Assembly: GCA_963969365.1 (NCBI GenBank) | Contig: OZ017751.1 | Location: forward strand, 3,038,001-3,102,000 | Reading direction: 5' to 3' | DNA length: 64,000 bases | Origin: Asterochloris sp. CNOR1 | Lineage: Eukaryota; Chlorophyta; Trebouxiophyceae; Trebouxiales; Trebouxiaceae | Shown: positions 10,406 through 20,732 of the stretch, one piece after another | How positions within the stretch are numbered: position 1 is the first letter of the stretch | Layout of the letters: each line of letters opens with the position of its first letter | Translations under genes and position numbers: made by a program | Notes under the pieces: generated by a model | Told to the model about the DNA's origin: nothing | The model's input: only the letters and a program-made list of their open reading frames with translations | Databases searched by the model: none

Positions 10406-12495
10406 TTAGATCAACACCTGAGTGGTCTCGTGCACCTTCTTGATGATATCCTCTGGCTCAATCCCTGTGGTGTAGCCTTTGCCATCCACTTCCAATCCCT
10501 GCTCTCCTGCCAGTTGTCTTAATTTGTCCAGTACTGCTCCCTGGGAGCTCTTGCGCACATCTGAAAGATTGCATGCTACCTCCACAGCTGCAGCAGGCAC
10601 AGCAGTCGTTGATGCCCGGCATTCAATGCGTGAAGTGCTTTTTAAGCAGTTTATTTCCATTGGCACAGCACAAGTGTATGCCTAAGGAACACTCACCGTC
10701 ACCATATGGCAATGCCATGGCCTCGACCGCCTGAAGCCCTCCACCTCTTTCACTCACTTTCTTGGCAATCTTCTTAGCAGCCTGCAGGGCAACCCTGGCA
10801 TGACGCAGTGAGGGAAATGCCCTGAAACAGCATGTGTTCCTGAAAAGCCATAGTGTATTGCACAGCCCCTTGTGAGGGAGCCATGTGGCTAGGCAGAAGC
10901 AGGACAGATGTGACTCTTGACCTAAGAATTCACCTGCAGGTCAGAGGTCTTCAGAGGGACGTTGAAGTTGACAAGCCAGGGGAGAGCGCCCAGGGTGACC
11001 ACCCCTACCCGCGGCTCCACCTCTGAGGGCCCAAAGTCTGGCTGCAGGCCGTCTGGCAACTGACTGTAGGGCAGGGGTCCCATCCAGCGGCCTGCAGTGC
11101 ACTCCCCATAAGAGACAGCATACACTGAGATGCCTGAGGGGAACCTGCATAAGCCACATCCACATAGGAAGCCTTCGCCACAGACCCAGTAGCAGGAATT
11201 TTGCCAATGGCTGCATCAGGGGCACCAACTTGAGCTTCTGAGCGTGCAGGCCGAGGAGCATGGGCAGCCTGAGCAGCACTTATACCCCAGGCTTGCGGGA
11301 GCCACAGCTGTGACAAAAGCAGCATGGCACTGACGCCACAACTAGTTTTGTCAACCCTCAGCCCTTCAACGTACCCTCCTGGCTGCCCTCGAAGTAGCCC
11401 AGCTGGCGGCGCAGGTCTTGAAGCCTGCGCCCCTGCGGGTGCGCGGCCCCGTACAGCAGCACAGGTGCATTGTTGGGGTAGGCCCCGCCAATCATCTTGC
11501 CTGCAGCAGGCGCCTGATTGTGTCAAAGTCGGCTCATAGGTGCTGGGCTGGGCCTGGAGCTGCATCAAGGGCTTGCAGCAGAGCAGGCAAGCGCGCGCCG
11601 GCTCAGGTGTTGCAGATACCCAGCAGCTTTGCAGTGCACCACCGACAGCACCAGCTGCCTCTGCACTGAACACTTACCAACGGTTCCTGTCATCTCTGTT
11701 GAGCACTCAGACTTGCACTGCTCAGCAGTCTCAAGCGCCACCGTACGGCTGGCAGTTACGCGTGAATAAGGGCCCTGCACTCACCCACAGACCTGGCAGT
11801 CTCGGCTGCCATGCTCAAGTTGGCGCTCCCCAGCGGGTGGCAGGAGATGTGGTCCACCACACCCAGGCGAGGGTGGCTGCCCTCATGCTCTTGCAGGTCC
11901 AGCGCCGAGATTGCTGCGCCAGCCATGCGAGCCACTGCATTGACCAGCTGCAGGGCACTGTTAGATGCAGGCAGCCAGGCGCTTAATGTTAGGCGATGGT
12001 GCACTATTCAAGGCTGCCATGGGTGGCAAGCCGAGGCTGGTGGGAGACTGTATCCACCAGCTGCAGAGCACGTCGCATGGCCGCGCTTTATGTTCACTGC
12101 AGGCTAGGTTGCATGGCAATGTGCAGAGTCTGTAGCCTCGGAAGGTGCAGCACGCTCACCATGAAGGAGGACTGTGAGGCCAGGGTGAAGCCTGTGCGGT
12201 TGTATGCTGCATCTGTGTGGGTGTGGACCAAAGGCACCATCCTGTCCTGAGCAATGAACTCCTCCAGCTCCTCCAGGATGTCCTGGTTCCTCCCCTCTGA
12301 GATGTAGAGGTTGCATGCTGCAGGGCACCCAGAACTGTGCTGATGTAACCCCGAACTTTGCTGATGTAATGCCAGAACTCTGCTGATGTCATGCCTGTGC
12401 ATGCAGGGTGCATATCTTGTTGCTTGCTGCAGCGCATGAGCAGCCCACAGAGCCTACTCACCAAGAACATTTGTTTCCTGCTGTGATGCTGCCAT
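10406..12495 (-). CDS. Glutamate formimidoyltransferase-like protein, single domain
   Basis: Seven exons on the minus strand: 12462-12495, 12160-12317, 11785-11947, 11375-11500, 10934-11091, 10697-10781, 10406-10587. They encode 301 aa, the size of a stand-alone formiminotransferase domain without a cyclodeaminase half. Family features run in order: ACNLYISEGRN, HTHTDAAYNRTGFTLAS, EHEGSHPRLGVVDHISCHPLG, PVLLYGAAHPQGR.LQDLRRQLGYF, QPDFGPSEVEPRVGVVTLGA, LVNFNVPLKTSDL, AKKVSERGGGLQAVEAMALP and AVEVACNLSDV. The enzyme class transfers formimino groups to tetrahydrofolate, and plants carry a related single-domain protein whose role is unclear. The first exon is only 34 nt (MAASQQETNVL), chosen because its phase and donor fit. 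The 5' intron contains a 24-bp-like repeat (12331-12392). The stop lies 77 bp from the stop of the convergent CLT gene. It diverges from the Tic20-like gene. Confidence 0.88.
12331..12392. repeat. Short intronic tandem repeat, about 23 bp x 3
   Basis: AGAACTGTGCTGATGTAACCCCG is followed by two imperfect copies (AACTTTGCTGATGTAATGCC and AGAACTCTGCTGATGTCATG). It lies in the first intron of the formiminotransferase gene. Confidence 0.6.
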
Positions 12496-12824
12496 GGCTC
12501 TGAGAGTGTGCAGAGGCCTGATCAGCTGGACCAGGCCCCTCTGTGCCCTCCCCATGCTGTGCAGCATCACACCACAAGTTCTACATGGACATGAGTCATT
12601 CTTCTTCTCGGCCCATGTTGACCTAAGGCTGCATCGAGACCAGGCCGCACTCAACATGAGTGCCACAGGCATGAAAGTCCAATGTGCTTGCCGACATGGG
12701 ATCCCATTAGCAGAGCGGCGGCATGCTGCTCTCAGGGCCGGCATGCTGCATGAGCAACCTCAGCAAACATGCAGCAGCTTCATGCACAGGCACTCCTTGA
12801 AGGGTGGGCCACATCTGCGCTGTC
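12496..12824. promoter_or_regulatory. Divergent promoter region, formiminotransferase / Tic20-like
   Basis: About 330 bp separate two inferred head-to-head start codons. Nothing coding is recognised. It presumably holds both promoters and 5' UTRs. Confidence 0.5.
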
Positions 12825-14618
12825 ATGCAAGGCAGGTGCCCAGGAGTAGCTAGTGCTGAGAGAGTACATGCTCATGCAGGGCTCAAACATGCCACAGCCG
12901 GGAGAGTGACGCGGCGAGCCCGCCAGGCAAGCACACTATGCCTGCGCAAAGCTCGGCCTTCAGCCCGCAAGGCAAAAAACACTTGCCTGTCTGCCTCGAA
13001 GCGAGGGCTTGCGCACCAGCCTGCCCGCCTGCACAACCCTGCTTGCAAAGCAACTTGGGCAGTCCCCCCGTCACCTCTGCAGCAGCGCTTTCTGCCTCCT
13101 GCAGGACGTGAAGACCCGGGCCGAGACCGCATCCACTCCTGATGCGTCTGGGGTGCGTCCAGGCCCCAGCATCTTCTGGCGCGTGTTTGCTGCGCTGATG
13201 TACCTGGTCCCTTGGCTGGACGCCCGCTCCCTGCAACATGAAGCGCTGCTCTTCTTCCCCAGCACCTTCTTCCTCCATCGGATACCAGGTCAGCAAGCTT
13301 TGCGCATTCCTTGAAAAAGGTCAGCAGTGTCCAGTCATGAGCAGGGCTGCTCAGATTGATGCTCCATGCCTTGGCGACTCTGCTGGCCATCCCAGGCAGT
13401 AATCATGCCACCAGAGGGACAGCACAGCTGCTCTTGGGCAGGTTTGGACATGGCCAGATGGGGTGCTCACCCCAAAATATCTTTTGAAGGCAATTTTTTG
13501 CCTACACAGCTGTCTGGCGGCGCTGTCTAGTAGTGGTGGGTCCAGACCTTGGTGCAATGGGTTCCCATCCCTCAGGCAGCAGCACTGCTGTGCAGGGTCC
13601 ACACCCATCACCTGCTGACTCCCTGCTGCTGTGCCACGCAGGGCCCTTCACCAGCATCTACTTCAGCAGCCAGTTTGGCCCCCTGATCATCTTCTTTGTG
13701 CTGTTTCTGGCAGTGGTCAGGAACCAGAGGCTGCACCACTTTGTGCGATTCAACACAATGCAGGTAGGGCTGCTTGCTGCCATGTCTGATGTGGATCTGG
13801 AGGTGCACCAACAACCTCGGCAATTTACTTTGCCAGTCTGCAATCTGCAGCACGTCAGAACACAGTAGGTCTGCTGTTGCGGGGCCAGCCATGAGGGTTG
13901 TCTACTGCCGTTCCTTTGAGTAATGTCTGGTGTCTGCAAACATACACCTCTTCCCCCTGCAGGCCATCATGATAGACATTTGTGTCATGCTGTTCGTCAT
14001 TGTCAGGAGCTACCTGCCAGCCGAAATCCGCTGGTCAATTGCTCTGTCGGTAAGAGAGTGTTTCTGCATGGGCACACTTGGTCTGCCTGTCCACCAGTAA
14101 GTTGAGTTTAGAAAGCTGTGCCCTGAAGCTTGAAGGGTGCCCTTGATGTCCTGAATCTTTTCCAAGCTGGCCAACACTGCTTTGCTGTACATCACTCTCC
14201 AAGCATGCGCCTGAACCTTTGATTCGCTGCTCTGCAGTGGTATGACACCTTCAGCTGGACCATGCTGATGAGCACCATTTTGTACTGCGTGTGGTTTGCC
14301 ATCGCGTAAGTCAGTGCACCATCCGCGACATCTGCCTGCGCCCCAGTTCGGCACCTACTCACCGGGCCCCTGCCCAGTGCGGGGCGCTGGCCTTTATGCT
14401 GCCCAGAGTAATGCTGGCTGATATAGTTCACAGGACCCTGCTTCATTGCAGCTCTGCTCCTTCTTGAGAAGCCACACATGCACGTGCTCATGCTCGATGT
14501 GCTTTGAGGGAGCGCACAGCTGATTTCCTGCTACCTCCCCTGCAGAGGCAAGTATGCAGACATTCCGCTGGTGTCTGAGTCGGTGTACACGCAGGTGGAG
14601 CAGAGTCAGTATGGTTAG
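12825..14618 (+). CDS. Tic20-like chloroplast inner-envelope protein
   Basis: Exons 12825-12926, 13105-13288, 13642-13763, 13963-14049, 14238-14305, 14546-14618 encode 211 aa. The N-terminus (34 codons) is rich in Arg and Ala with few acids and fits a transit peptide. This first exon and its GC donor (CGCCAG|GCAAGC) are the least certain part. The membrane domain matches the Tic20 family: FWRVFAALMYLVPWLDA, SQFGPLIIFFVLFLAVVRN, LHHFVRFNTMQAIMIDICVML, IRWSIALSWYDTFSW and, at the end, GKYADIPLVSESVYTQVEQ. Four hydrophobic segments are evident. Tic20 proteins form part of the protein-conducting channel of the chloroplast inner membrane. The length and C-terminal motif resemble the shorter Tic20-IV/V-type members. 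A TGTAA at 14886-14890 could be its poly(A) signal. Confidence 0.88.
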
Positions 14619-15630
14619 CTACCTACTGCAAGCAGCAAGAGCAGCAAGCTGGGTCGATGTGAGTGCTTTCTTAGTTGCCGTACCAGGGGCAATGGCCAAT
14701 ATTGCTTGCACATCTCCAGCTCGCGTCTCTCAGCACCACAAGCAATCAAGTAGAGCCCAGAGCTGTCACTTGCCAGAACTGACGGTGGTCAATAGCCCCC
14801 ATGGCCCACCTGGCTGCTGCGACACGACTTTGGAGCTGATGCTAATGATTGACAGGTTACACGGGACTGCTGAAGCTGAAACTGATGTAAGACTGTCAAC
14901 AACACGCCTCAGGACCATGAAAGCACCATCAGTGTCCAAGCCACTAGAGCTTGAAGTTTGATGAGGCATGGCAGTCAGCAGTGACTTGTCTGATCACATT
15001 AGGTGAGCTGTGTCCAACACAGATGATGTCATAGATGCCTCCCAGATGTCTGAAACACAGAACCTGGCAGCTAAATGAGTGAGCAAGTGCTATTACACAG
15101 TGCCAGGCAAGACAAAGCCAGGTGGGCTTGCGCTCTCTTCTGAGAGACTTGATGTGCAGCTCAACAAGCAGCAAGGTCATTTGTTGGACTTCAGAGGACT
15201 TTCAACTTGCAGCACACCAATCGACATGGAGGAGGACCTTGCCAGCATGTTTCAGGAGCTGACTCTGGTGGGGCAGGGGGGCAAGGGCAAGGCGGCCAAA
15301 GCACGAGGCAGGAGCGCAAGACTTGAGGCCCTGGATGACAAGCTGGCCGCGCTGTACAGCTCAAACCAACCATGCAGCTTCCACCAATTCAGAGCGCACA
15401 TCAAGTCACAGGGCATCTGTCTGGCCAACTGCCACGCCTATGGCAGCCAAGCTGCGCTGAGAATACAGCTGCAGCAGCACCGCAATTTGATTGTGCACAA
15501 AGGGGAAGCAAAGCATTTTATATGTCCAACAGTGCCTGGTTGTGGTGTGGTGATGTCGTACTGCCTATGAACCCCACTTTATCAGACAACCATCGCTGCT
15601 GCCAATGACAGTGCGCTCCTGGACTGGCAT
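14619..15630. other. Convergent intergenic region, Tic20-like / SDR
   Basis: One kilobase between two convergent stops. It should contain both 3' UTRs. The only coding-like stretch is the one listed at 15226-15570. Confidence 0.5.
15226..15570 (+). CDS. Hypothetical short open frame of doubtful reality
   Basis: An ATG-initiated frame of 114 codons begins MEEDLASMFQELTLVGQG and continues with a Lys/Arg-rich amphipathic stretch (KAAKARGRSARLEALDDKLAALY). The first 60 residues have coding-like composition, and the frame could extend upstream to 15079. The last part looks random. No family is recognised. It lies between two convergent genes and could be a small gene, an unrecognised exon or chance in a 3' UTR. 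Confidence 0.25.
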   Translation: MEEDLASMFQELTLVGQGGKGKAAKARGRSARLEALDDKLAALYSSNQPCSFHQFRAHIKSQGICLANCHAYGSQAALRIQLQQHRNLIVHKGEAKHFICPTVPGCGVVMSYCL

Positions 15631-17748
15631 CTAGGCTGCTGTGCTCTTGTGCATCGCGTCCTCCTGCGAGATCTGTGCATCACAGTTGAACCAGCTGGTC
15701 AGCAAACCGCCGCCATCCACAGGAAGGCTGACCCCTGCAGACAGCAGTCAGTTGTATTGGTCCAGCCTTGAACATCACATGCAAACACACCACCAAAAAG
15801 CGAAATTGTCTCCAGTGGGGGGGGGTTGCTGCTCATGCCTCCCTGTAGGCCCTCCACACATGCACCTGTACCTGTGATGAAGGCAGCCTGCTTAGATGCC
15901 AGGAACAAGACGGGGGCTGCTGCCTCCTCGCATGTTGCGTTTCGCCCCATGGGGTGCTGCACTGCTGTCTTTGCCTCGGCCTCTGCTCTGGATATCCCAG
16001 CGTCTGTTGCCAGGCGGTCTGCAGCACACCAGCCGGCAGTCCACTTGGTACAGCATCAAAGAACAAGGTGCCTTTTCATCTCAGCCTCTGCCCTGCACAA
16101 TCTGCTGCGGGGCAGTCTGCAGCACGATGGCATGCTTTTCATGAGGTGCAGCAGAGCAAGGCGCCTGCTGGCCTCCGTCTCTGCCATGAGGCGCCAGGCG
16201 GTCTGCAGGGCAGGTACAGGTGGCCCTCTTTACGCAGCATGTACAAGGCAAGGTGCATGCCGGATCAGGTGCACGCAGGGTGCTGATGCTGGATGGGGAA
16301 GGCCAGCCCTGTGGAAACATTGGCAATGGCAGCTCACCATACACATCTGTCAGCACATAGCCTGGGTTCACCGAATTGACACGTACGCCATCCCTTGCGT
16401 ACAGCATTGCGTGGTGCCTTGTCACCTGCAGGCAACAACAGATCCTGCCTGACGCAGCAATGCTGGAGTGGCGACCAACACAGGTGGCAACTAACACAAC
16501 CACCAAAATTCCCTTTGGGGGTTTTGCAGGCCTGCCTGCAGCTTACTGCGTCCTGCATGGACTTGCTGGTGTTGTATGCCATCTGTGATGTCTTCACGGT
16601 GCCCGCCATCATGCTGCTCATGTTGACGACTGTGCCCTGCACCTTCTTCAGCTCTGGGTATGCAGCCTGCATGAGCAGCACCCTTCAGGGTTGTGCTCAC
16701 AGAATGAGGCCAAAACGGCGCACATGGCTCGCAGCCCGGATGCGCAGCTGACAGTCTTGTCCAAATGTAATATCACATGTGCAAGATAGCATGCACCAGC
16801 ACAGGAGTCATGGCTGAGAGCCACTTGCCTGTGTGATAGTAATCACTGACTGCACATGAGTCTGAAAGTTTGCAAGAAACTCCTCCTCATTTGCCTTTCC
16901 ATACTCGCGCTCCCCCACATCGTTTGTACAAGCCCCTGCAGGCAGACATCAGGCAGGCTGTACCAAAAGGGCCCACAGTGAGACTGACAGGCTGCACCCT
17001 TGCACAGGGTGTTGCAGAGCTGCATCATGACCACAAACACATGCTGCATGCTGCTCATGAGGCTCACCATTATTGACCAGGATGTCCAGGCCTCCCATGA
17101 GTTTCACCTGCAGCCACGCAGCTGGGGCATCAAGCCCGTTGCAGGACCGCAGAGCATGATGCAAGCTCAGCAGCAAGACCCTGCTCATCACACCAGAGAC
17201 CCTGGAGACTGCAGCTTAGTCTGCAGACCCGGTGACACAAATGGGTGATCTAGGCTGCCCCCCTAACATGCTACAGGCCAGCACCAAGGCATTACTAGGC
17301 TTACAGCCTCAGCCACCCCTCGCCTGCAGTCCTCCCCCTTGGTGAGGTCCCCTGTCACAATGTGGGGCCTGCTGCCATGCTGCTCCACCTGGCGGCCAAC
17401 TGCCTCCAGCTTGTCCCTGCTGCGAGACCAGAGGCAGATGTCCAGCGGGCCCTGGGTCGCAAAGGCCAGAGCAATGGCCTTGCCAATGCCCCCAGTCGCA
17501 CCTACATGGTATGCTTTAGCATGGGGAGCATGCCGGGCATATGTACAGAGCACGCCTGGATTGCTGGCATGCATGGCCAGGTGCCGATGCATTAGACAGT
17601 GCAATACATCGATATAAGGAGTGCAGGTGCAAGCTTGTTGATGCCTGAGAGGAGGCGGACTGAAAAGAGCATGCATGAGTATTTTGCCTGTGACCAAGAC
17701 TCGTTTATCTGCCAGATCGTGATAGGTGGCATACTGATCTTTCGACAT
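15631..17748 (-). CDS. Classical short-chain dehydrogenase/reductase (SDR)
   Basis: Eight exons on the minus strand: 17688-17748, 17305-17501, 17068-17107, 16829-16935, 16547-16666, 16338-16425, 15872-16018, 15631-15734. They encode 287 aa, typical for the family. Cofactor loop TGATGGIG is at residues 20-27, VNNG at 97-100 (usually NNAG), catalytic Ser153 sits in NMSSMMAG, and Tyr166 and Lys170 sit in YNTSK. RVNSVNPGYVLTDVY follows, then HPMGRNATCEEAAAPVLFLAS and FITGVSLPVDGG near the end. The substrate cannot be told; sugar or polyol reductases share this pattern. Introns 1 and 4 have GC donors (ACAG|GCAAAA and ACAG|GCAAGT). Intron 6 contains decayed copies of the exon 7 start. It lies in tandem with UFD1. 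Confidence 0.9.
15990..16215 (-). repeat. Decayed tandem copies of SDR exon 7 acceptor
   Basis: On the minus strand the true exon 7 junction is CTGCAG|ACCGCCTGGC (exon start 16018). Upstream in the intron the same junction recurs as CTGCAGACTGCCCCGC (about 16117) and CTGCAGACCGCCTGGC (about 16203). Each is followed by loosely similar GAG-rich sequence. Spacing is about 98 and 86 bp. Confidence 0.7.
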
Positions 17749-17986
17749 GCTGGCTTGTGTTTCTGGTGTTCTTGAGATCTGGCTGTCAGGTAGGGCAATT
17801 CAGCTTTTCAGAGGGATCCATGGTTCTCGGAATGACCTGTGATGCACAAACGCTACTCCCTGAGCAGGGTAGACGGTCAGGTGCCAAGTGAGTGTGTTCA
17901 CTATCACCTGGCAAAGGTGTTCATGTGGCCCAGGCAACACACAGCATGCATTCAAACAAATCAGAAATCCGTTCAGCTCTGTTTTC

Positions 17987-20565
17987 TCAGACAAGTCTGT
18001 TGCCTTTGCCCTGAAATGCTGTGAACTTTGGTTGCTCCTTTGGTTCTTCCTTGGGTGGCGGAGGCTGTGTTGCCTGCAGGACACATGCTTTTAGATTTAA
18101 GTACAGCAGTTCTTGAAGGCTGTGCAGCTAGCCCCCTATGCAGAGACAACTGAGCATGATGCCCACCTTGGGATCCTTCTGGCTGGCCTGCTTTGCTGCA
18201 AGCCGGTTGCCGCCCCCAAACACGACCTTGCCTGCCTTTTGCCGGCTGCTGGCTGCTGCCCCGGCGGCTGTGCCATTTGCAGCTCCCGACTGAGTCCCTG
18301 CAGGTTGCACGGACTTACAAATGAAGGCAGCGAAGGGTCCCCATGAACCCTGTGAAAGGCGCCAGTGCTGAGGCCCACCCAACTTGCGCTGCCGTGTTGA
18401 TGTTTCCAATAAAGAGTAGGCAATCGCACCTCCAGATGCAGGCGGCTGGGCGGCAGGCTTGGAGGGCGAGGGGGCCTTGCCATCCAGTCGGTTGCCAGAG
18501 CCTACAAACGGAACAAAGCTGGGCTGCTGCGGCGGTTGCTCCTCAGCTGCGGCTGCTGATGTGGAAGGGCCTTCCTCTGCAGAGCAGCATGACCAGCTGC
18601 TGCAGAAGCGTGTGCCAGACCTTTGAGTTAGTTTACCCCTGCTGCTCAGCAGAGAGATGGCACCCTCATGGCAGAAGCAGCTTCGACCAAGTGAAGTGCC
18701 AACATCCCTAGGCTTGTTGCATGGTGGCGCAGCCTGTGAGTGCATGGGCCGACTGGCGGCGATTGCTGCATGCCCAGCATGCTCAAGGACACTGGAGCAA
18801 GCATGGAGCAGCAATCAAAGCTAGGTACACCCACCTGCGGCTGCAGGCGCCGCCTGTGCGTTGGCCTCCCTGTTGGGCTCCACATAGTCCAGCGGGGGAG
18901 CAAAGTCCACCTCACAGTCCGTCTCAATGACTGAGATGGCGTTGCTGGGCTTTGCGTCCACAATGTCAATGAAGTACTTCCTGCAGAGGGGAGGAAGGCA
19001 GCGATGCTGATGTGCAAGGCTCGCTCTGGTTCAAAAGAGGTCTTTGTGGGCCACTTCTTTGCACTGCTGGCAGGGTACTTCTGCCAGATGCCCTGCCAGA
19101 CCTTGACCAGGTGTGGCGGCTTACAGGGTCAGCAGCTGGCGGTAAGGGCCACTGCGTTGGGCACAGGCACACACAGGCCACTTGTGTGACACCACACTTT
19201 ATGCAGCCGGCACAGACGTGCAGCTTCAGCTCGCATGTTGCTTCACCTGCATGAAGCACTACCCACACAATGAAGCCAGAGGGCCCCCAGTGCCAGCCGC
19301 TGCAGCTGCAGCTGCAGCTGCAGCAGCCGCCAGCCCTTGAGCAGTTGCAGCTACAGCCGATGTCAGCAGCCACCCAGGGACCTGTCATGCACTTTGGGGT
19401 AAACATCTGTTGGGACACAGTGCAGCCAGTCATACTCGAGCTGCATGCAGCAACCTCACCTGCCCACCTGCCGACCGCCAAACAGCAGTCAAGGGGCAGG
19501 TATAGTGAAAGACGACTCGCCAGCGAGGCAAAATCGATGCACAGGAGGGGCCTGGCATGCAGCCTGGGCTGAAGCCACTGCCACCCTATCAAAGCCAGAA
19601 ATGCATGCAGATTTTACAATGATGCAAAGTGTGAAGCTCACTTGTTGTTGTAGTGGATGACGATCTGGTCCCCCACAGTGAGGCAGGTGAAGCTGCGCAG
19701 GGTCTTCTCCAGGACCGCCTTGGGGTTGGAGATGTCCAGGAAGTCAGTGGTGTGGGGCTGCAGCTTGACATAGCGCCCCTTAGGCAGGGACACGCTCTTG
19801 ATCTGCATGAGGTCGCCCTCCTGGAGGGCCAGGTTCTGCATCATCTGCAGGACCAGGCAGAGCGGAGGAGGTGTCAGGTGGATGTGCGGCCGTGCTTGAG
19901 CAGCCTGCATGAGGTCAACCCCTGCAAGGGTCCAGGCCCTGTACCATGTGCAGGGCTGGCACTGGCCAGTGCAGTGACATGTATTGGTAGGAATGCTCTG
20001 CATCAGCATATGCAGGTAAGGGTAGAGACGCTATCAGGACTGGTCCAAGCTGAGGAAGACCACCGCCACCGAGGCAGGTCCAGCAAAGATTGGGGCCTGG
20101 CACTAGACGCTTGGGCTGCATGCGGTCAGGGGGCCTCAGCACATGCACCTGCCGAGGTTGGACAGAAACCTCTCACCCAGTATGGGAGGTAGCAGTGCCC
20201 CTCATCTGCGATGAACTCCAGGACGCCGCAGTGTGTGCTGCGGCCTGTCTGCCGGTTTGCTACGTTGAACAGCATGGGGTACTCAATGTGGAGGGAGGCT
20301 GCAGGACAGCGGGTTCAGCCCTGGAGGGACAGAGCGGAGGAGCCAGAGCCGCATCGAAGCAGGACAGCCAAGATGCTGCTCACATGAGGCATCAGGACAG
20401 GCCAGCATCAAATGTACCTAGCCTGTCCAGCGCTGAAGGAGGCAGGAACACCTTGTCAGCAGTTTCTGCTGTAAATTTCTCGATGAAGCTGACGGGGTAG
20501 CATCTGTAAGTGGCCTCGAAGGTCCCCCTGCCTCCCATGCCGAACATGGGACCGAAGCCAAACAT
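17987..20565 (-). CDS. UFD1: Ubiquitin fusion degradation protein 1 (UFD1) homologue
   Basis: Seven exons on the minus strand: 20418-20565, 20177-20298, 19642-19844, 18835-18980, 18430-18576, 18167-18297, 17987-18073, giving 327 aa. UFD1 pairs with NPL4 to recruit ubiquitylated substrates to the CDC48/p97 ATPase. The N-terminal barrel domain is clear: [77 protein letters not shown] and [20 protein letters not shown]. Next comes the conserved [28 protein letters not shown]. The C-terminal part is Ala/Pro/Gln-rich and contains three short similar boxes of the form F..F.G.GNRL, the type used to bind CDC48 and NPL4. The start at [14 protein letters not shown] suits the family. It shares a 167-bp divergent promoter with CWC22. 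Confidence 0.93.
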
Positions 20566-20732
20566 GGCTGGAGCTCTGCCAATTTGAGCTATTTGTCTCC
20601 TTCTCAAGCTCGATCCGCCCTGGTACAATGCAGAAAGTCCTCTTGTCAGGCAAGGTTGCGCTGCCCAGGAGCTGAATGGGCCTCTAGAACCACTTGAACG
20701 ATTCAGCAGTTTTTGAGGCCAGTTTGGACAGC
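20566..20732. promoter_or_regulatory. Compact bidirectional promoter, UFD1 / CWC22
   Basis: Only 167 bp separate the two inferred start codons. Both genes are broadly expressed housekeeping genes in other eukaryotes. No motif is assigned. Confidence 0.55.

Noticed and set aside
11092-11160. A longer formiminotransferase exon 5 starting at the acceptor near 11134
   Set aside because: It adds residues foreign to the family. The CTGCAG acceptor at 11092-11097 gives a direct join to RWMGPLPYS...PDFGP in the same frame.
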